Shown: positions 56,438 through 64,000 of the stretch, in pieces
Layout of the letters: every line of letters begins with the position of its first letter
How positions within the stretch are numbered: the first letter of the stretch is position 1
Assembly (NCBI GenBank): GCA_024680555.1
Contig: JAILCC010000008.1
Span: 37,828-101,827 of the forward strand
Reading direction: 5' to 3'
Length of the DNA stretch: 64,000 bases
From: a bacterium
GTDB taxonomy: Bacteria > Cyanobacteriota > Vampirovibrionia > Gastranaerophilales > JAILCC01
The notes under the pieces: generated by a model
What the model saw: the letters and a program-made list of their open reading frames with translations, nothing else
Told to the model about the DNA's origin: nothing
The model's database searches: none
Program-made: the position numbers and the translations under genes

Positions 56438-57154
56438 CTACACTGCGATTTTTGTTCTGTTAACTCTTGTTTTGTTTAATAAGCCGTTGTTGATTGCGTA
56501 AAGAACAGCTTGAGTTTTGTCGGAAACTTGTAATTTTTGGAAAATATTATTAACGTGAGTTTTTACTGTTGTGTCGCTAATGAATAATCTTGTTGCAACT
56601 TCTTTGTAAGAAATACCTTCTGTCAAAAGTTCCAGAACTTCTTCTTCTCTTTGAGTTAAGTAATTTAACAAATTGTCTTCACTGTTCACATAAGATTTTT
56701 CATCTTCTTGTGATTTTTGGAAGTAATCGAAGAATTTTGCTGCGATTACTGATGGCAAGAAGATTTTTCCGTCAGAAACATCAATAATTGCTTGAATAAG
56801 AAGTGCTGATGCCATAGTTTTGAGAACATATCCTCTTGCACCCTCTTTCATAACTCGGTAGATTAAATCTGCATCATCATAACCTGTAAGTGCGATTACT
56901 CTGACATTGGTATCAATTTTTTTAATTTTTTGAAGAAGAGTAATACCATCTGTGTCAGGCATGTTGATGTCCATTAAAATGACATCCGGATGATATTTTT
57001 TTACCATGTTTAGACAAACATCTGCGTTTGATGCCGTACCGATAACATCAAAACCACCGTCTAATGAGGCAATGCCTCTGATACCTGCTGCGTGTTCGTA
57101 GTTGTCATCAACTACCAAAACTTGAATCCCTGAATGTAACTTTGCTCTTCTCAT
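56438..57154 (-). CDS. NarL/LuxR-type response regulator, partner of the adjacent kinase
   Basis: A 238-residue regulator. The receiver has VDDNYE, phospho-acceptor D62 in VILMDINMPDTDG, ALTGYDD and the Lys in VLKTMAS; the effector is LTQREEEVLELLTEGISYKEVATRLFIS. GGGAG precedes the ATG. The kinase follows directly, so both are expected to be co-transcribed. It resembles the regulator at 53105-53779 but shares no close copy of it. Confidence 0.95.
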   Translation of the reverse strand: MRRAKLHSGIQVLVVDDNYEHAAGIRGIASLDGGFDVIGTASNADVCLNMVKKYHPDVILMDINMPDTDGITLLQKIKKIDTNVRVIALTGYDDADLIYRVMKEGARGYVLKTMASALLIQAIIDVSDGKIFLPSVIAAKFFDYFQKSQEDEKSYVNSEDNLLNYLTQREEEVLELLTEGISYKEVATRLFISDTTVKTHVNNIFQKLQVSDKTQAVLYAINNGLLNKTRVNRTKIAV

Positions 57155-57301
57155 CTCTTGCTCCCTATATTTTATGTGACATAAAAAAATACACTGTTTT
57201 CTTTAGAAAAAATCTAACTCATATTTGGATATTACTCTTTTCGTAGGATATGCACATCAATAAAGAGGTCTAAAAACGAGACTTTTCGGGGTTAAAAATT
57301 A

Positions 57302-57358
57302 TCTAAACCGAAAGGTTTAGAAATCGCAAAAAACCGCCTTGAGTGCGAGGCGGTTTTT
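57302..57358. terminator. Tandem hairpins: GNRA-loop stem and intrinsic terminator
   Basis: TCTAAACC-GAAA-GGTTTAGA (57302-57321) is a perfect 8-bp stem closed by a GNRA tetraloop. AACCGCC (57332-57338) and GGCGGTT (57349-57355), with A- and T-runs, form a terminator usable in either direction. They lie between tolC and the response regulator; on the minus strand they would stop tolC transcription. The rest of the gap 57155-57504 shows only short AT-rich inverted repeats. Confidence 0.7.
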
Positions 57359-57504
57359 GTCAATACTGATTTTGGAATACAAAAAATTATTATAAATATA
57401 ATATTTTAGGGGGATAGACGAAATATGCAGGTAGGCACTATTAAGTCGAGTTGGTAAATCCAACCTGTGTTAATGCAACCTGAAATATGATATGCGCCGC
57501 AAAA

Positions 57505-58911
57505 TTATACTTTCCCTGCGAGGGCTTTGTATAAGCTGATTTGATTTACCAGACATTCTGCTTTGCTTGCAACGACCATCTTTTCTACAACAAGCAGGTT
57601 TTCTTTTCTTTGTAAAAGGTCGAGTTTAGAAATTACACCCTCATTGTATTTTGCCTCGGTAAAGCCAAAATCTTTCTTTTCCATATCAAGAGTTTTTAAG
57701 TTTTTATCATATTTTTCGTTATCAAGTTTTAGTGTGCTCAGTGTGTCGTTTACTTCTTGAATAGCGGTAAGGTTTGTCTTTTGGTAGTTAACTACAGCCT
57801 GCTCGTATCTGTTTTTGTTGATTTTAAAGTTAGCAATTCTTGCTCCGCCCGTAAATACCGGAAGCAGCGCTTGCGCACCTGCTCCTGCTACGGCATTTTG
57901 CCAATTCATTGCTTTAAGCCCCGGCATCGAGGTTGCGGAAAAACCTAAAAGCCCGAGTATGTCAAAAGTCGGTAAAAATTCCTTTTTCGCTACTCTTACA
58001 TCTATTCCGGCTTTTTCAATCATTTTTTGTGCAACTAAATAATCCGGTCTTTCCGTAATTACTTCTGATGAAATTTCGTTTGGAACTGCTTTCAAATTTA
58101 CTATTTCATCATAAGAAATTCTTTTTAAATCAGCCGAATTATTTGGGTTTTCTCCAATCAAAACCGCTAATGTATTCAGCAAAACTTCTCTTGCTTTTTT
58201 TAGTTCAATCAGGTCGGTAGTCGATTGGACGTATGATTTATCAGCTTTTACAAGGTCTGAAGTCGATACGATGCCTTCTTCGTTGGAAAGCTTCATCATA
58301 TCGTATATTTGTTTCCTATCTGAAATTATTTCTTCTTGTAATTCAATAAGTTTATCTATTTTAACTATATTATAATATACTGCGCCAACCTGTGAAGCGA
58401 TTGCGAGATAAGCCGCTTGTTCCTGATATTGTGATGCTTCGTAGATTTTCTTTGCGCTCTTTGTTTTATCATGATTTTTCAGAAAAATGTCTGCTTCATA
58501 ACTTGCAACGATAGGAATGGAGAATACTCCTGTGGTTTTTGTCTTTCCGGGTTGTTTTATAATTGCCGGAGAAGCACCGACGGAAACCTGTGGAAGTTCA
58601 TTAGCAAGTTGCAATTTTGCTGCTTGGCGGGCTTCTTCTACTTTTAAGGTAGCAATTTTCATATCGGGGTTATTTTCTACCGCACGCAATATGTAGTTGC
58701 TTAAATATTTGTCGTTGTAGCTTTCCCACCAATCAATATTGATATAATCAAGTTTGTTGGTTTTGGCTTCCAATGCCTTTTTTTCTTTTCTGCTCAACTT
58801 TTGCGTTTGTACTTCTTTTTTATCTCCTATAGCCAAAGCCGTTACAGGAAAAAAATTTGTCCCAACCATTCCTGCAATTAAACTTGCTGCAATAAATTTT
58901 TTAATATTCAT
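57505..58911 (-). CDS. tolC: TolC-family outer-membrane efflux protein
   Basis: A 468-residue protein with a signal peptide (IAASLIAGMVGTNFFPVTALA). The mature protein has two OEP-type repeats, the first containing LKVEEARQAAKLQLANELPQV and the second RPDYLVAQKMIEKAGIDVRVAKKEFLPTFDILG, separated by long helices. It would form the trimeric outer-membrane channel for the EmrAB-type pump encoded divergently. Its presence implies a Gram-negative envelope. AGAGG precedes the ATG. Confidence 0.93.
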   Translation of the reverse strand: MNIKKFIAASLIAGMVGTNFFPVTALAIGDKKEVQTQKLSRKEKKALEAKTNKLDYINIDWWESYNDKYLSNYILRAVENNPDMKIATLKVEEARQAAKLQLANELPQVSVGASPAIIKQPGKTKTTGVFSIPIVASYEADIFLKNHDKTKSAKKIYEASQYQEQAAYLAIASQVGAVYYNIVKIDKLIELQEEIISDRKQIYDMMKLSNEEGIVSTSDLVKADKSYVQSTTDLIELKKAREVLLNTLAVLIGENPNNSADLKRISYDEIVNLKAVPNEISSEVITERPDYLVAQKMIEKAGIDVRVAKKEFLPTFDILGLLGFSATSMPGLKAMNWQNAVAGAGAQALLPVFTGGARIANFKINKNRYEQAVVNYQKTNLTAIQEVNDTLSTLKLDNEKYDKNLKTLDMEKKDFGFTEAKYNEGVISKLDLLQRKENLLVVEKMVVASKAECLVNQISLYKALAGKV

Positions 58912-58974
58912 ACTACCTCTGAAACCTTCTTGTTATTACTTGACTTTTCTTATAGCACTATGCTAGCATATCAT

Positions 58975-59007
58975 TGTTACAAATGCAACAGTGTAATATT
59001 TGTAACA
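58975..59007. promoter_or_regulatory. Inverted repeat in the tolC/marR divergent promoter region
   Basis: TGTTACAAAT (58975-58984) and ATTTGTAACA (58998-59007) match exactly across a 13-bp gap, so the arm centres lie 23 bp apart. TTGTTAC/GTAACAA-type sites are usual for MarR regulators. It lies between the tolC and marR starts, where it could control both directions. Confidence 0.6.
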
Positions 59008-59029
59008 TATATATCGGAGTTCTGAGGCG

Positions 59030-59497
59030 ATGTGTAAACATTCGGTGAAACATTTTACGGACAGTATATTTTATTCGATTGAGCAAATTGCACGTTATAT
59101 AGAAATAAACGGCAAGGAGTTTTTTGCAAAATTGACGACTGAAATCACTCCCGAAGAGTATAGAACCATAGATGTTATTATGTGTAATCCCGATATATGC
59201 CAAAGAGATTTGGCAAAGTTAATATTAAGAGACAGAGTGCGCACGGGGCGCATCCTTGACTCTCTTGAAGGAAAAGGTCTTATTCACAGATTTAGTGATG
59301 TTCGTAATAAACGCCTCGTGAAGAAAATGTCTTTGACAGAGCTTGGGCAAAAGTATCATACTGAAGTATCTCAAAAGCTTTATCCGTATTTGGCGGAATT
59401 TTATGAAAAATTTACGGCTTCACAGCTTGATGAATTAAAAAAATTATTAGGATTATTAGAAAATGCGATTTCGTCTGTTACGAAAGTGCAAGCATAG
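59030..59497 (+). CDS. MarR-family transcriptional regulator
   Basis: A 155-residue winged-helix regulator. QRDLAKLILRDRVRTGRILDSLEGKGLIHRFSDVRNKRLVKKMSLT contains the recognition helix and the beta-wing (DxRxxR-type SDVRNKR), flanked by N- and C-terminal dimerisation helices. It is first in the operon with emrA and emrB-like genes, so it most likely represses the pump until a toxic ligand binds. GAGG precedes the ATG. Confidence 0.93.
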   Translation: MCKHSVKHFTDSIFYSIEQIARYIEINGKEFFAKLTTEITPEEYRTIDVIMCNPDICQRDLAKLILRDRVRTGRILDSLEGKGLIHRFSDVRNKRLVKKMSLTELGQKYHTEVSQKLYPYLAEFYEKFTASQLDELKKLLGLLENAISSVTKVQA

Positions 59498-59507
59498 GAG
59501 ATAAATT

Positions 59508-60503
59508 ATGGCAGAAGAACAGGAAAAAAATATAACTGAAAATAAAGATAAAAGAGTTGTAAAGAAAAGATATTTCGGTATAGGTGTGCTTGTAATAGCC
59601 CTTTTGATTTTAGGTGTGTGGTTGTGGAATGAATCCAAATATCAATCAACTGATGATGCCTATGTTGAAAGTCATATGGTGAGAGTAGCACCGAGAGTTA
59701 TGGGGCAAATTGAAGAAGTCTATATTAACGATAACCAAAGAGTTAAAGAAGGTGATATTATAGCAGTTATTGACGATAAAGACTATAGTATCAGACTCGA
59801 TCAAGCGGATGCAAATTATAAAAGAGCGCTCCTTAATCAAAATGTTGCAAAAGCAAATCTTTCTGCGGTAAATTCGGAAATTGAGCTTGCCAAAAAAGAT
59901 TTGGAAAGATACAGAAATCTTTATGAAAAGGGTGCTGTTTCAAAGCAGGTATTTGATGCGGCGCAAACAAAATATGATACAATTATGGCTCGTCAAACAA
60001 GCGCTGACAACATGATTTTTTCTGAAAACGGAAGCAAAGTTGCGGATGCTGATTTGAAAGTATTAAAAGCATTGAGAGATCAGGCAGAATTAAATTTGGG
60101 ATATACAAAGATTGTCGCTCCGCAGGATGGTACAGTTACAAATAAAAATGTTGAAAAGGGAGATTATGTTCAAATAGGACAGCCTTTGTTTACGCTTGTA
60201 CCTGATGAAGTATGGGTAGTTGCAAACTTTAAAGAAAACCAAGTCGGCAAGATGCGTCCCGGACAAACCGTAAGTATTAAAATTGATACATACCCCGACC
60301 ACATTTTTAAGGGCAAAATTGACAGTATACAAAGAGCATCAGGAGCAAAAGCAAGTCTTTTCCCTCCGGAAAATGCGGTAGGTTCATTTGTAAAAATTGT
60401 TCAAAGAATACCTGTCAAGATTGTATTTACCGAAGAAATTGACCCTAAAAAATATACAATTTCAGCAGGAATGTCAGTAGTTCCAAGAGTAAGAGTGAAA
60501 TAA
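59508..60503 (+). CDS. emrA: HlyD/EmrA-type membrane-fusion protein
   Basis: A 331-residue periplasmic adaptor with one N-terminal helix (about 26-44). QSTDDAYVESHMVRVAPRVMGQIEEVYINDNQRVKEGD is the lipoyl-like half-motif, LNLGYTKIVAPQDGTV the second, with a coiled-coil hairpin of about 100 residues between them. It joins the inner-membrane EmrB-like transporter to the outer-membrane channel. It lies 10 bp after marR and 2 bp before the transporter gene. Confidence 0.94.
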   Translation: MAEEQEKNITENKDKRVVKKRYFGIGVLVIALLILGVWLWNESKYQSTDDAYVESHMVRVAPRVMGQIEEVYINDNQRVKEGDIIAVIDDKDYSIRLDQADANYKRALLNQNVAKANLSAVNSEIELAKKDLERYRNLYEKGAVSKQVFDAAQTKYDTIMARQTSADNMIFSENGSKVADADLKVLKALRDQAELNLGYTKIVAPQDGTVTNKNVEKGDYVQIGQPLFTLVPDEVWVVANFKENQVGKMRPGQTVSIKIDTYPDHIFKGKIDSIQRASGAKASLFPPENAVGSFVKIVQRIPVKIVFTEEIDPKKYTISAGMSVVPRVRVK

Positions 60504-60505
60504 AA

Positions 60506-62071
60506 ATGGCGCAATCTCAGGCAACAACTACTGAAGAATGGAAGCCAAAATACGGTCCATGGCTCGGTGCTATACCTACTATTTTTGCTGCCTTTATGTT
60601 TGTACTGGATGAAACGGTTGCAAACGTAGCGTTGCCTCACATGGCCGGAACATTTTCAATCAGTCGTGATGAATCAATGTGGATTTTAACATTTTATTTG
60701 GTCGCTAGTGGTGTAATTATTCCGATGGTTGATTGGTTTTGTAAAATAATGGGCAGAAAAGCTTTCTTTATGTTCAGTTTGGCACTTTTTACTATTTCAT
60801 CGGTTGTGTGCGGTTTATCAAGCTCGTTTGGGATGATGATTTGCGCAAGAATTTTTCAAGGTATTGGCGGTGGCGGATTGCTTCCGATAGCACAGGCAAT
60901 TTTGCTTGAAAACTTTCCTCCTCGGGAAAGAGGAAAAGCAATGGCGGTCTTTGGACTTGTTATCGTAGTTGCACCTATTATCGGGCCTGTTATCGGCGGA
61001 TGGATTACCGAAAACTGGAGTTGGCCTTGGATATTTTTTATAAATTTGCCTATTGGTATTTTGGCATTATTTGTTTCTCAAAAGTTTATTGAAGATCCGC
61101 CCTATGCAAAGAAGCAAAAGGATATTGAATTTGATGCAGTGGGATTTAGCTTTCTTGCCTTGTGGATGATTACTATGCAAATAGTGCTTGATAAAGGTAA
61201 TAACAATGATTGGTTTAACTGTGCTTGGATATTGCAGTTAACTATCGTATCTGCACTTTCTTTTCTTGCCTTTATAGTAAGCCAAATGATAATAAAGAAA
61301 CCTCTTGTTGATTTAAGCATATTTGCGGATAAGAACTATGCGATATGTACTACTATAAGGTTTATGATTTCGGCAATTTTGCTTGCATCTTTGGCTATTT
61401 TGCCTCAATTTTTACAATCATTATTAGGTTACGATGCATTTAAAAGTGGTCTTACACTTATGCCAAGAGGTCTTGCAGGTATTGTTACAATGGCTCTGTT
61501 GAGTAAACTTTCCACAAGAGTTGACGGCAGGATATTGACCGGTTTTGGATTATTGGTTATAGGAATTGCCGGACTTATATTGGGAAATTTGAACCTCGAA
61601 ATTTCGGCAATGAATGTTGTTATTCCAAACCTTGTGTTTGGTTTTGGGATGGGTTTTGCAATGGTGCCTTTGATTTCACTTTCCGTAGTAACCCTTAAAA
61701 ACAGTCAGATGACTAATGCAAGCGGTGTTCAAAGTATGCTTGCAAATGTTGGCGGCGCAATAGGTACTTCCGTCTGTGCAACATTAATTTCAAGATATTC
61801 ACAAATGCATCAAAATATGATGGTCGGAAATTTAAGTCCGTTAAATCCGGTATTTCAGACAAAATTGACGGCAATGAAAAGTGCGTTTATGCAATATACA
61901 TCTTCCGGTGTGGCAACACACATGGCGCAATATTCACTGTATGGCGAACTTGTCAAACAATCTACTCTGTGGGGATTTATTGAAACATTTAGGATTGTTG
62001 GCGTTGCCGCCATTGTCCTTATTCCGTTTCTTATATTTATAAAGAAGATAGACTTGAAAAAACACGACTAA
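60506..62071 (+). CDS. emrB: EmrB/QacA-type MFS drug exporter (14 helices)
   Basis: A 521-residue DHA2-family transporter with 14 predicted helices. Motifs include LDETVANVALPHMAG (motif D1), WILTFYLVASGVIIPM, FFMFSLALFTISSVVCGLS and the antiporter motif C as GLVIVVAPIIGPVIGGW. It would export hydrophobic or amphipathic drugs using the proton gradient, via EmrA-like and TolC-like partners in the same locus. Confidence 0.95.
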   Translation: MAQSQATTTEEWKPKYGPWLGAIPTIFAAFMFVLDETVANVALPHMAGTFSISRDESMWILTFYLVASGVIIPMVDWFCKIMGRKAFFMFSLALFTISSVVCGLSSSFGMMICARIFQGIGGGGLLPIAQAILLENFPPRERGKAMAVFGLVIVVAPIIGPVIGGWITENWSWPWIFFINLPIGILALFVSQKFIEDPPYAKKQKDIEFDAVGFSFLALWMITMQIVLDKGNNNDWFNCAWILQLTIVSALSFLAFIVSQMIIKKPLVDLSIFADKNYAICTTIRFMISAILLASLAILPQFLQSLLGYDAFKSGLTLMPRGLAGIVTMALLSKLSTRVDGRILTGFGLLVIGIAGLILGNLNLEISAMNVVIPNLVFGFGMGFAMVPLISLSVVTLKNSQMTNASGVQSMLANVGGAIGTSVCATLISRYSQMHQNMMVGNLSPLNPVFQTKLTAMKSAFMQYTSSGVATHMAQYSLYGELVKQSTLWGFIETFRIVGVAAIVLIPFLIFIKKIDLKKHD

Positions 62072-62104
62072 ATGAGGTATTTTGCGTACAAAAGTTCTTA
62101 TATG

Positions 62105-62133
62105 TTGATAAACATATAAAAATATTGTATTAT
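62105..62133 (+). promoter_or_regulatory. Promoter of the prepilin-like gene
   Basis: TTGATA (62105-62110), a 17-bp spacer and TATTAT (62128-62133). The -35 lies inside a perfect hairpin TATATGTT-GATA-AACATATA (62099-62118), which may bind a regulator or simply be AT-rich DNA. Predicted initiation is near 62140, giving a leader of about 27 nt. Confidence 0.55.
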
Positions 62134-62166
62134 AGACTTGTAGTTTTTAGTAAGATTGGTGATTTG

Positions 62167-62925
62167 ATGAGAAAAGCATTCACACTTGTAGAATTATTGG
62201 TTACATTGATGATAATAGGTGTTGTTGCAGCTATTACGATACCGGCACTTCTCGGTTCTACTGATGAATTGCAGAGAAAAGTCGGATATAAAAAATCTGT
62301 TTCGGTTGTAGGGCAGGCGGTACAACTGTTAAAGGCAAAAGAAATACAATGCGAAGTTACAAATTCTATGGACTTGGCAGCATGTTTTAACAAGGTAATG
62401 CTTGGTTTTCTTGCTAACAGTAACGGAGAAACAGAAGGCTATACAAATGTATTGGTAACTCCGGACGGTTTGGCTTATCAGTTTTTATACTACAGAGATG
62501 ATACCGGCACGAAAAATCCTTTGGTGCCAAATATGAAAACCATAGAAAAAATATGCGGCGACAATGACAGCTTAAAAAAATATTCTACCGGAAATTATGC
62601 TGAAGAATGGGAAATATATGCCGGCAATACCGCATATTGTGGTGTTATTGTTGATGCAAACGGCTTAAATAAAGGAACTACACATTTCCCTGATGCGAGA
62701 TTGACGAGTGCAATGATATATGGTCAAGTTTCTGAAAAACCGGGTGATCCCGGCATGTATGACGAAGATCCAAAAGCATACGGAATTGAACAGTTCCCTG
62801 TTATTTTGACAAGTGATGGCGCTAAGGCAGTATATAGCAAATGGTTCGGCATCAACAGCAATATAAACAGAGGCTATTTTTGGTTGTACGGAATTAGCAA
62901 TCCTTTAAGAGAAACAACCAAATAA
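62167..62925 (+). CDS. Type IV prepilin-like protein
   Basis: A 252-residue protein beginning MRKAFTLVELLVTLMIIGVVAAITIPAL. This is a full prepilin signal: Phe at +1, Glu at +5 and a hydrophobic helix. Ala is at -1 as in the prepilin-like gene at 7833. The globular part has a few Cys and is Tyr/Asn-rich (YFWLYGISNPL near the end). The start is the ATG at 62167; an in-frame TTG upstream would add 14 residues ahead of the leader. No pilus assembly genes adjoin. Confidence 0.85.
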   Translation: MRKAFTLVELLVTLMIIGVVAAITIPALLGSTDELQRKVGYKKSVSVVGQAVQLLKAKEIQCEVTNSMDLAACFNKVMLGFLANSNGETEGYTNVLVTPDGLAYQFLYYRDDTGTKNPLVPNMKTIEKICGDNDSLKKYSTGNYAEEWEIYAGNTAYCGVIVDANGLNKGTTHFPDARLTSAMIYGQVSEKPGDPGMYDEDPKAYGIEQFPVILTSDGAKAVYSKWFGINSNINRGYFWLYGISNPLRETTK

Positions 62926-62952
62926 TTTTGAAAAAACTATTATACACAAGAC

Positions 62953-62980
62953 TTGACATCACTTTATGTCTGTCGATAAT
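62953..62980 (+). promoter_or_regulatory. Promoter of rpsL-rpsG
   Basis: TTGACA (62953-62958), a 16-bp spacer and GATAAT (62975-62980). A second TATAAT overlaps downstream (62981-62986) at a 22-bp spacing, too long by itself. The leader to the GTG start is about 85 nt. Confidence 0.6.
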
Positions 62981-63075
62981 TATAATTATGTCGGGTTATA
63001 TCCGGCATGATTTATCTCACGGAATTTTTTAAAAGTTACTATAATGGACGCAATTAACGGCATAAGGAGGTATGT

Positions 63076-63456
63076 GTGCCTACATTAAATCAATTGGTTC
63101 GCAAAGAAAGAACTAAAGCAAACAAAAAAACAAAATCACCGGCTTTAACAAATTGCCCTCAACGCAGAGGCGTTTGTACAAGAGTTTATACAACTACACC
63201 GAAAAAACCGAATTCTGCACTTAGAAAAGTTGCCAGAATAAGACTCACAAACGGTTTTGAAGTTTCAAGTTACATTCCCGGTATCGGTCATAACTTGCAA
63301 GAGCACTCTGTTGTACTTATCAGAGGCGGCAGGGTAAAAGACCTTCCGGGTGTTAGATATCACATTATCCGTGGTACTCTTGATACTCAAGGTGTTCAAA
63401 ACAGAAATCAAGCAAGAAGTAAATACGGTGCTAAAAAAGAAAAAGCAAAGAAATAA
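63076..63456 (+). CDS. rpsL: 30S ribosomal protein uS12
   Basis: A 126-residue small-subunit decoding-centre protein. [31 protein letters not shown] and [16 protein letters not shown] match. Both lysines whose changes give streptomycin resistance (in KKPNSALRK and in GRVKDLPG) are the standard ones, so the sequence predicts a sensitive-type site. The start is GTG after AAGGAGG. It is followed 17 bp later by rpsG. Confidence 0.98.
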   Translation: MPTLNQLVRKERTKANKKTKSPALTNCPQRRGVCTRVYTTTPKKPNSALRKVARIRLTNGFEVSSYIPGIGHNLQEHSVVLIRGGRVKDLPGVRYHIIRGTLDTQGVQNRNQARSKYGAKKEKAKK

Positions 63457-63473
63457 TTAGAAGGATGATATAA

Positions 63474-63944
63474 ATGTCAAGAAGAAGTAAACCACAAAAA
63501 AGAATACCAATGCCTGATCCTGTTTATAACAGCAAGGATATTGCTAAATTTATCAACAGACTTATGAGAAAAGGCAAAAAGAGTATTGCAGAAAAGATTT
63601 TCTACTCTGCAATGGATAGAATTCAAGAAAAAACAAAACAAAATCCTGTTGAAGTTTTTGATCAAGCAATCAAAAACGTAACTCCGCTTTTGCAAGTAAA
63701 AGCACGCAGAATCGGTGGTTCAACTTATCAAGTACCTATCGAAGTAAGACCTGAACTTGGTGTTGCTATCGGTTCAACATGGTTAATTCAAACAGCAAAA
63801 AGCCGCAGCGGCAAATCTATGATTGACAAATTGGTTGCAGAAATTTTGGATGCATCAAACAATCAAGGCGCTTCAGTTAAGAAAAAAGAAGATACTCACA
63901 AAATGGCTGAAGCAAACAAGGCTTTTGCTCACTATCGTTATTAA
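63474..63944 (+). CDS. rpsG: 30S ribosomal protein uS7
   Basis: A 156-residue head-assembly protein. PMPDPVYNSKDIAKFINRLMRKGKKSIAEKIFYSAMD and RRIGGSTYQVPIEVRPE match. AGGATG spacing is good before the ATG. The gene is followed by a strong terminator, so fusA and tuf are not in the same transcript as is common elsewhere. Confidence 0.98.
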   Translation: MSRRSKPQKRIPMPDPVYNSKDIAKFINRLMRKGKKSIAEKIFYSAMDRIQEKTKQNPVEVFDQAIKNVTPLLQVKARRIGGSTYQVPIEVRPELGVAIGSTWLIQTAKSRSGKSMIDKLVAEILDASNNQGASVKKKEDTHKMAEANKAFAHYRY

Positions 63945-63963
63945 TATTAAAAAACATAAATGA

Positions 63964-64000
63964 TAAAAAAACGACCGTTCCCCAAAGAATGGTCGTTTTT
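63964..64000. terminator. Intrinsic terminator after rpsG
   Basis: CGACCGTTC (63972-63980) and GAATGGTCG (63987-63995) pair with one G-T wobble, flanked by an A-run upstream and TTTTT to the window edge. It closes the rpsL-rpsG unit. Confidence 0.9.

Overview
The window is AT-rich, gene-dense bacterial DNA. It most likely belongs to the non-photosynthetic sister lineage of Cyanobacteria (Vampirovibrionia/'Melainabacteria', probably a gut-type Gastranaerophilales). This is inferred from gene content, not from a database search. The strongest clue is the ATP synthase cluster: a-c-b'-b-delta-alpha-gamma, with two different b-type subunits and no beta or epsilon, which is the cyanobacterial/plastid arrangement. 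An EmrAB/TolC-type pump, a LuxR-heavy two-component set, several type IV prepilin-like proteins and no sporulation or photosynthesis genes fit this placement.

Layout. 1-6.4 kb: end of a SNF2 helicase, a CHASE2 adenylate/guanylate cyclase, recG and an unknown hydrophobic protein. 6.4-8.7 kb (minus strand): glutaredoxin, rpmB, a MarC-family protein and a prepilin-like protein. 8.8-17.5 kb: pheS-pheT-smpB, then a peptide-type ABC transporter (lipoprotein plus two permeases, no ATPases) and an MgtC-family protein. 17.5-22.2 kb (minus): two paralogous thioredoxin-like proteins, a divergent dnaA and a Ser/Thr-rich coiled-coil protein. 22.3-29.3 kb: small Cys-rich secreted protein, M16-like protein without its zinc site, RicT/PSP1 protein, dut, a DUF2157-like membrane protein, two tandem thymidylate-kinase-like genes and a TPR protein. 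29.3-34.7 kb (minus): mutS2, an envelope protein, CstA and an unknown protein. 34.8-40.6 kb: homocitrate/isopropylmalate synthase-like gene, LeuC-type dehydratase and tsaD, facing an asparaginase-like gene and an MshEN-like protein. 40.7-46.7 kb (minus): a giant 2005-aa prepilin-like protein. 47.4-53.1 kb: the atp cluster and a YkgJ-like protein. 53.1-57.2 kb: response regulators, a histidine kinase and a repeat protein. 57.5-62.1 kb: tolC facing marR-emrA-emrB. 62.2-64 kb: another prepilin-like protein, then rpsL-rpsG closed by a terminator.

The most unusual items are these. (1) The giant prepilin-like protein combines a type IV pilin N-terminus, seven ~107-aa ten-cysteine repeats, a Cys-rich module and a C-terminal calcium-binding module of the kind seen in secreted RTX proteins. 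(2) Upstream of it lies an unexplained region holding TGTAA half-sites at exact 10-bp spacing (like the cyanobacterial HLR1 box), a 47-codon ORF with a near-perfect Shine-Dalgarno, and a terminator. (3) Four genes have TATAAT placed 6-7 nt before the ATG and no Shine-Dalgarno, which suggests leaderless mRNAs. (4) DnaA lacks the usual DHTTV DNA-recognition signature.

No rRNA, tRNA, CRISPR array, insertion sequence or prophage was recognised.
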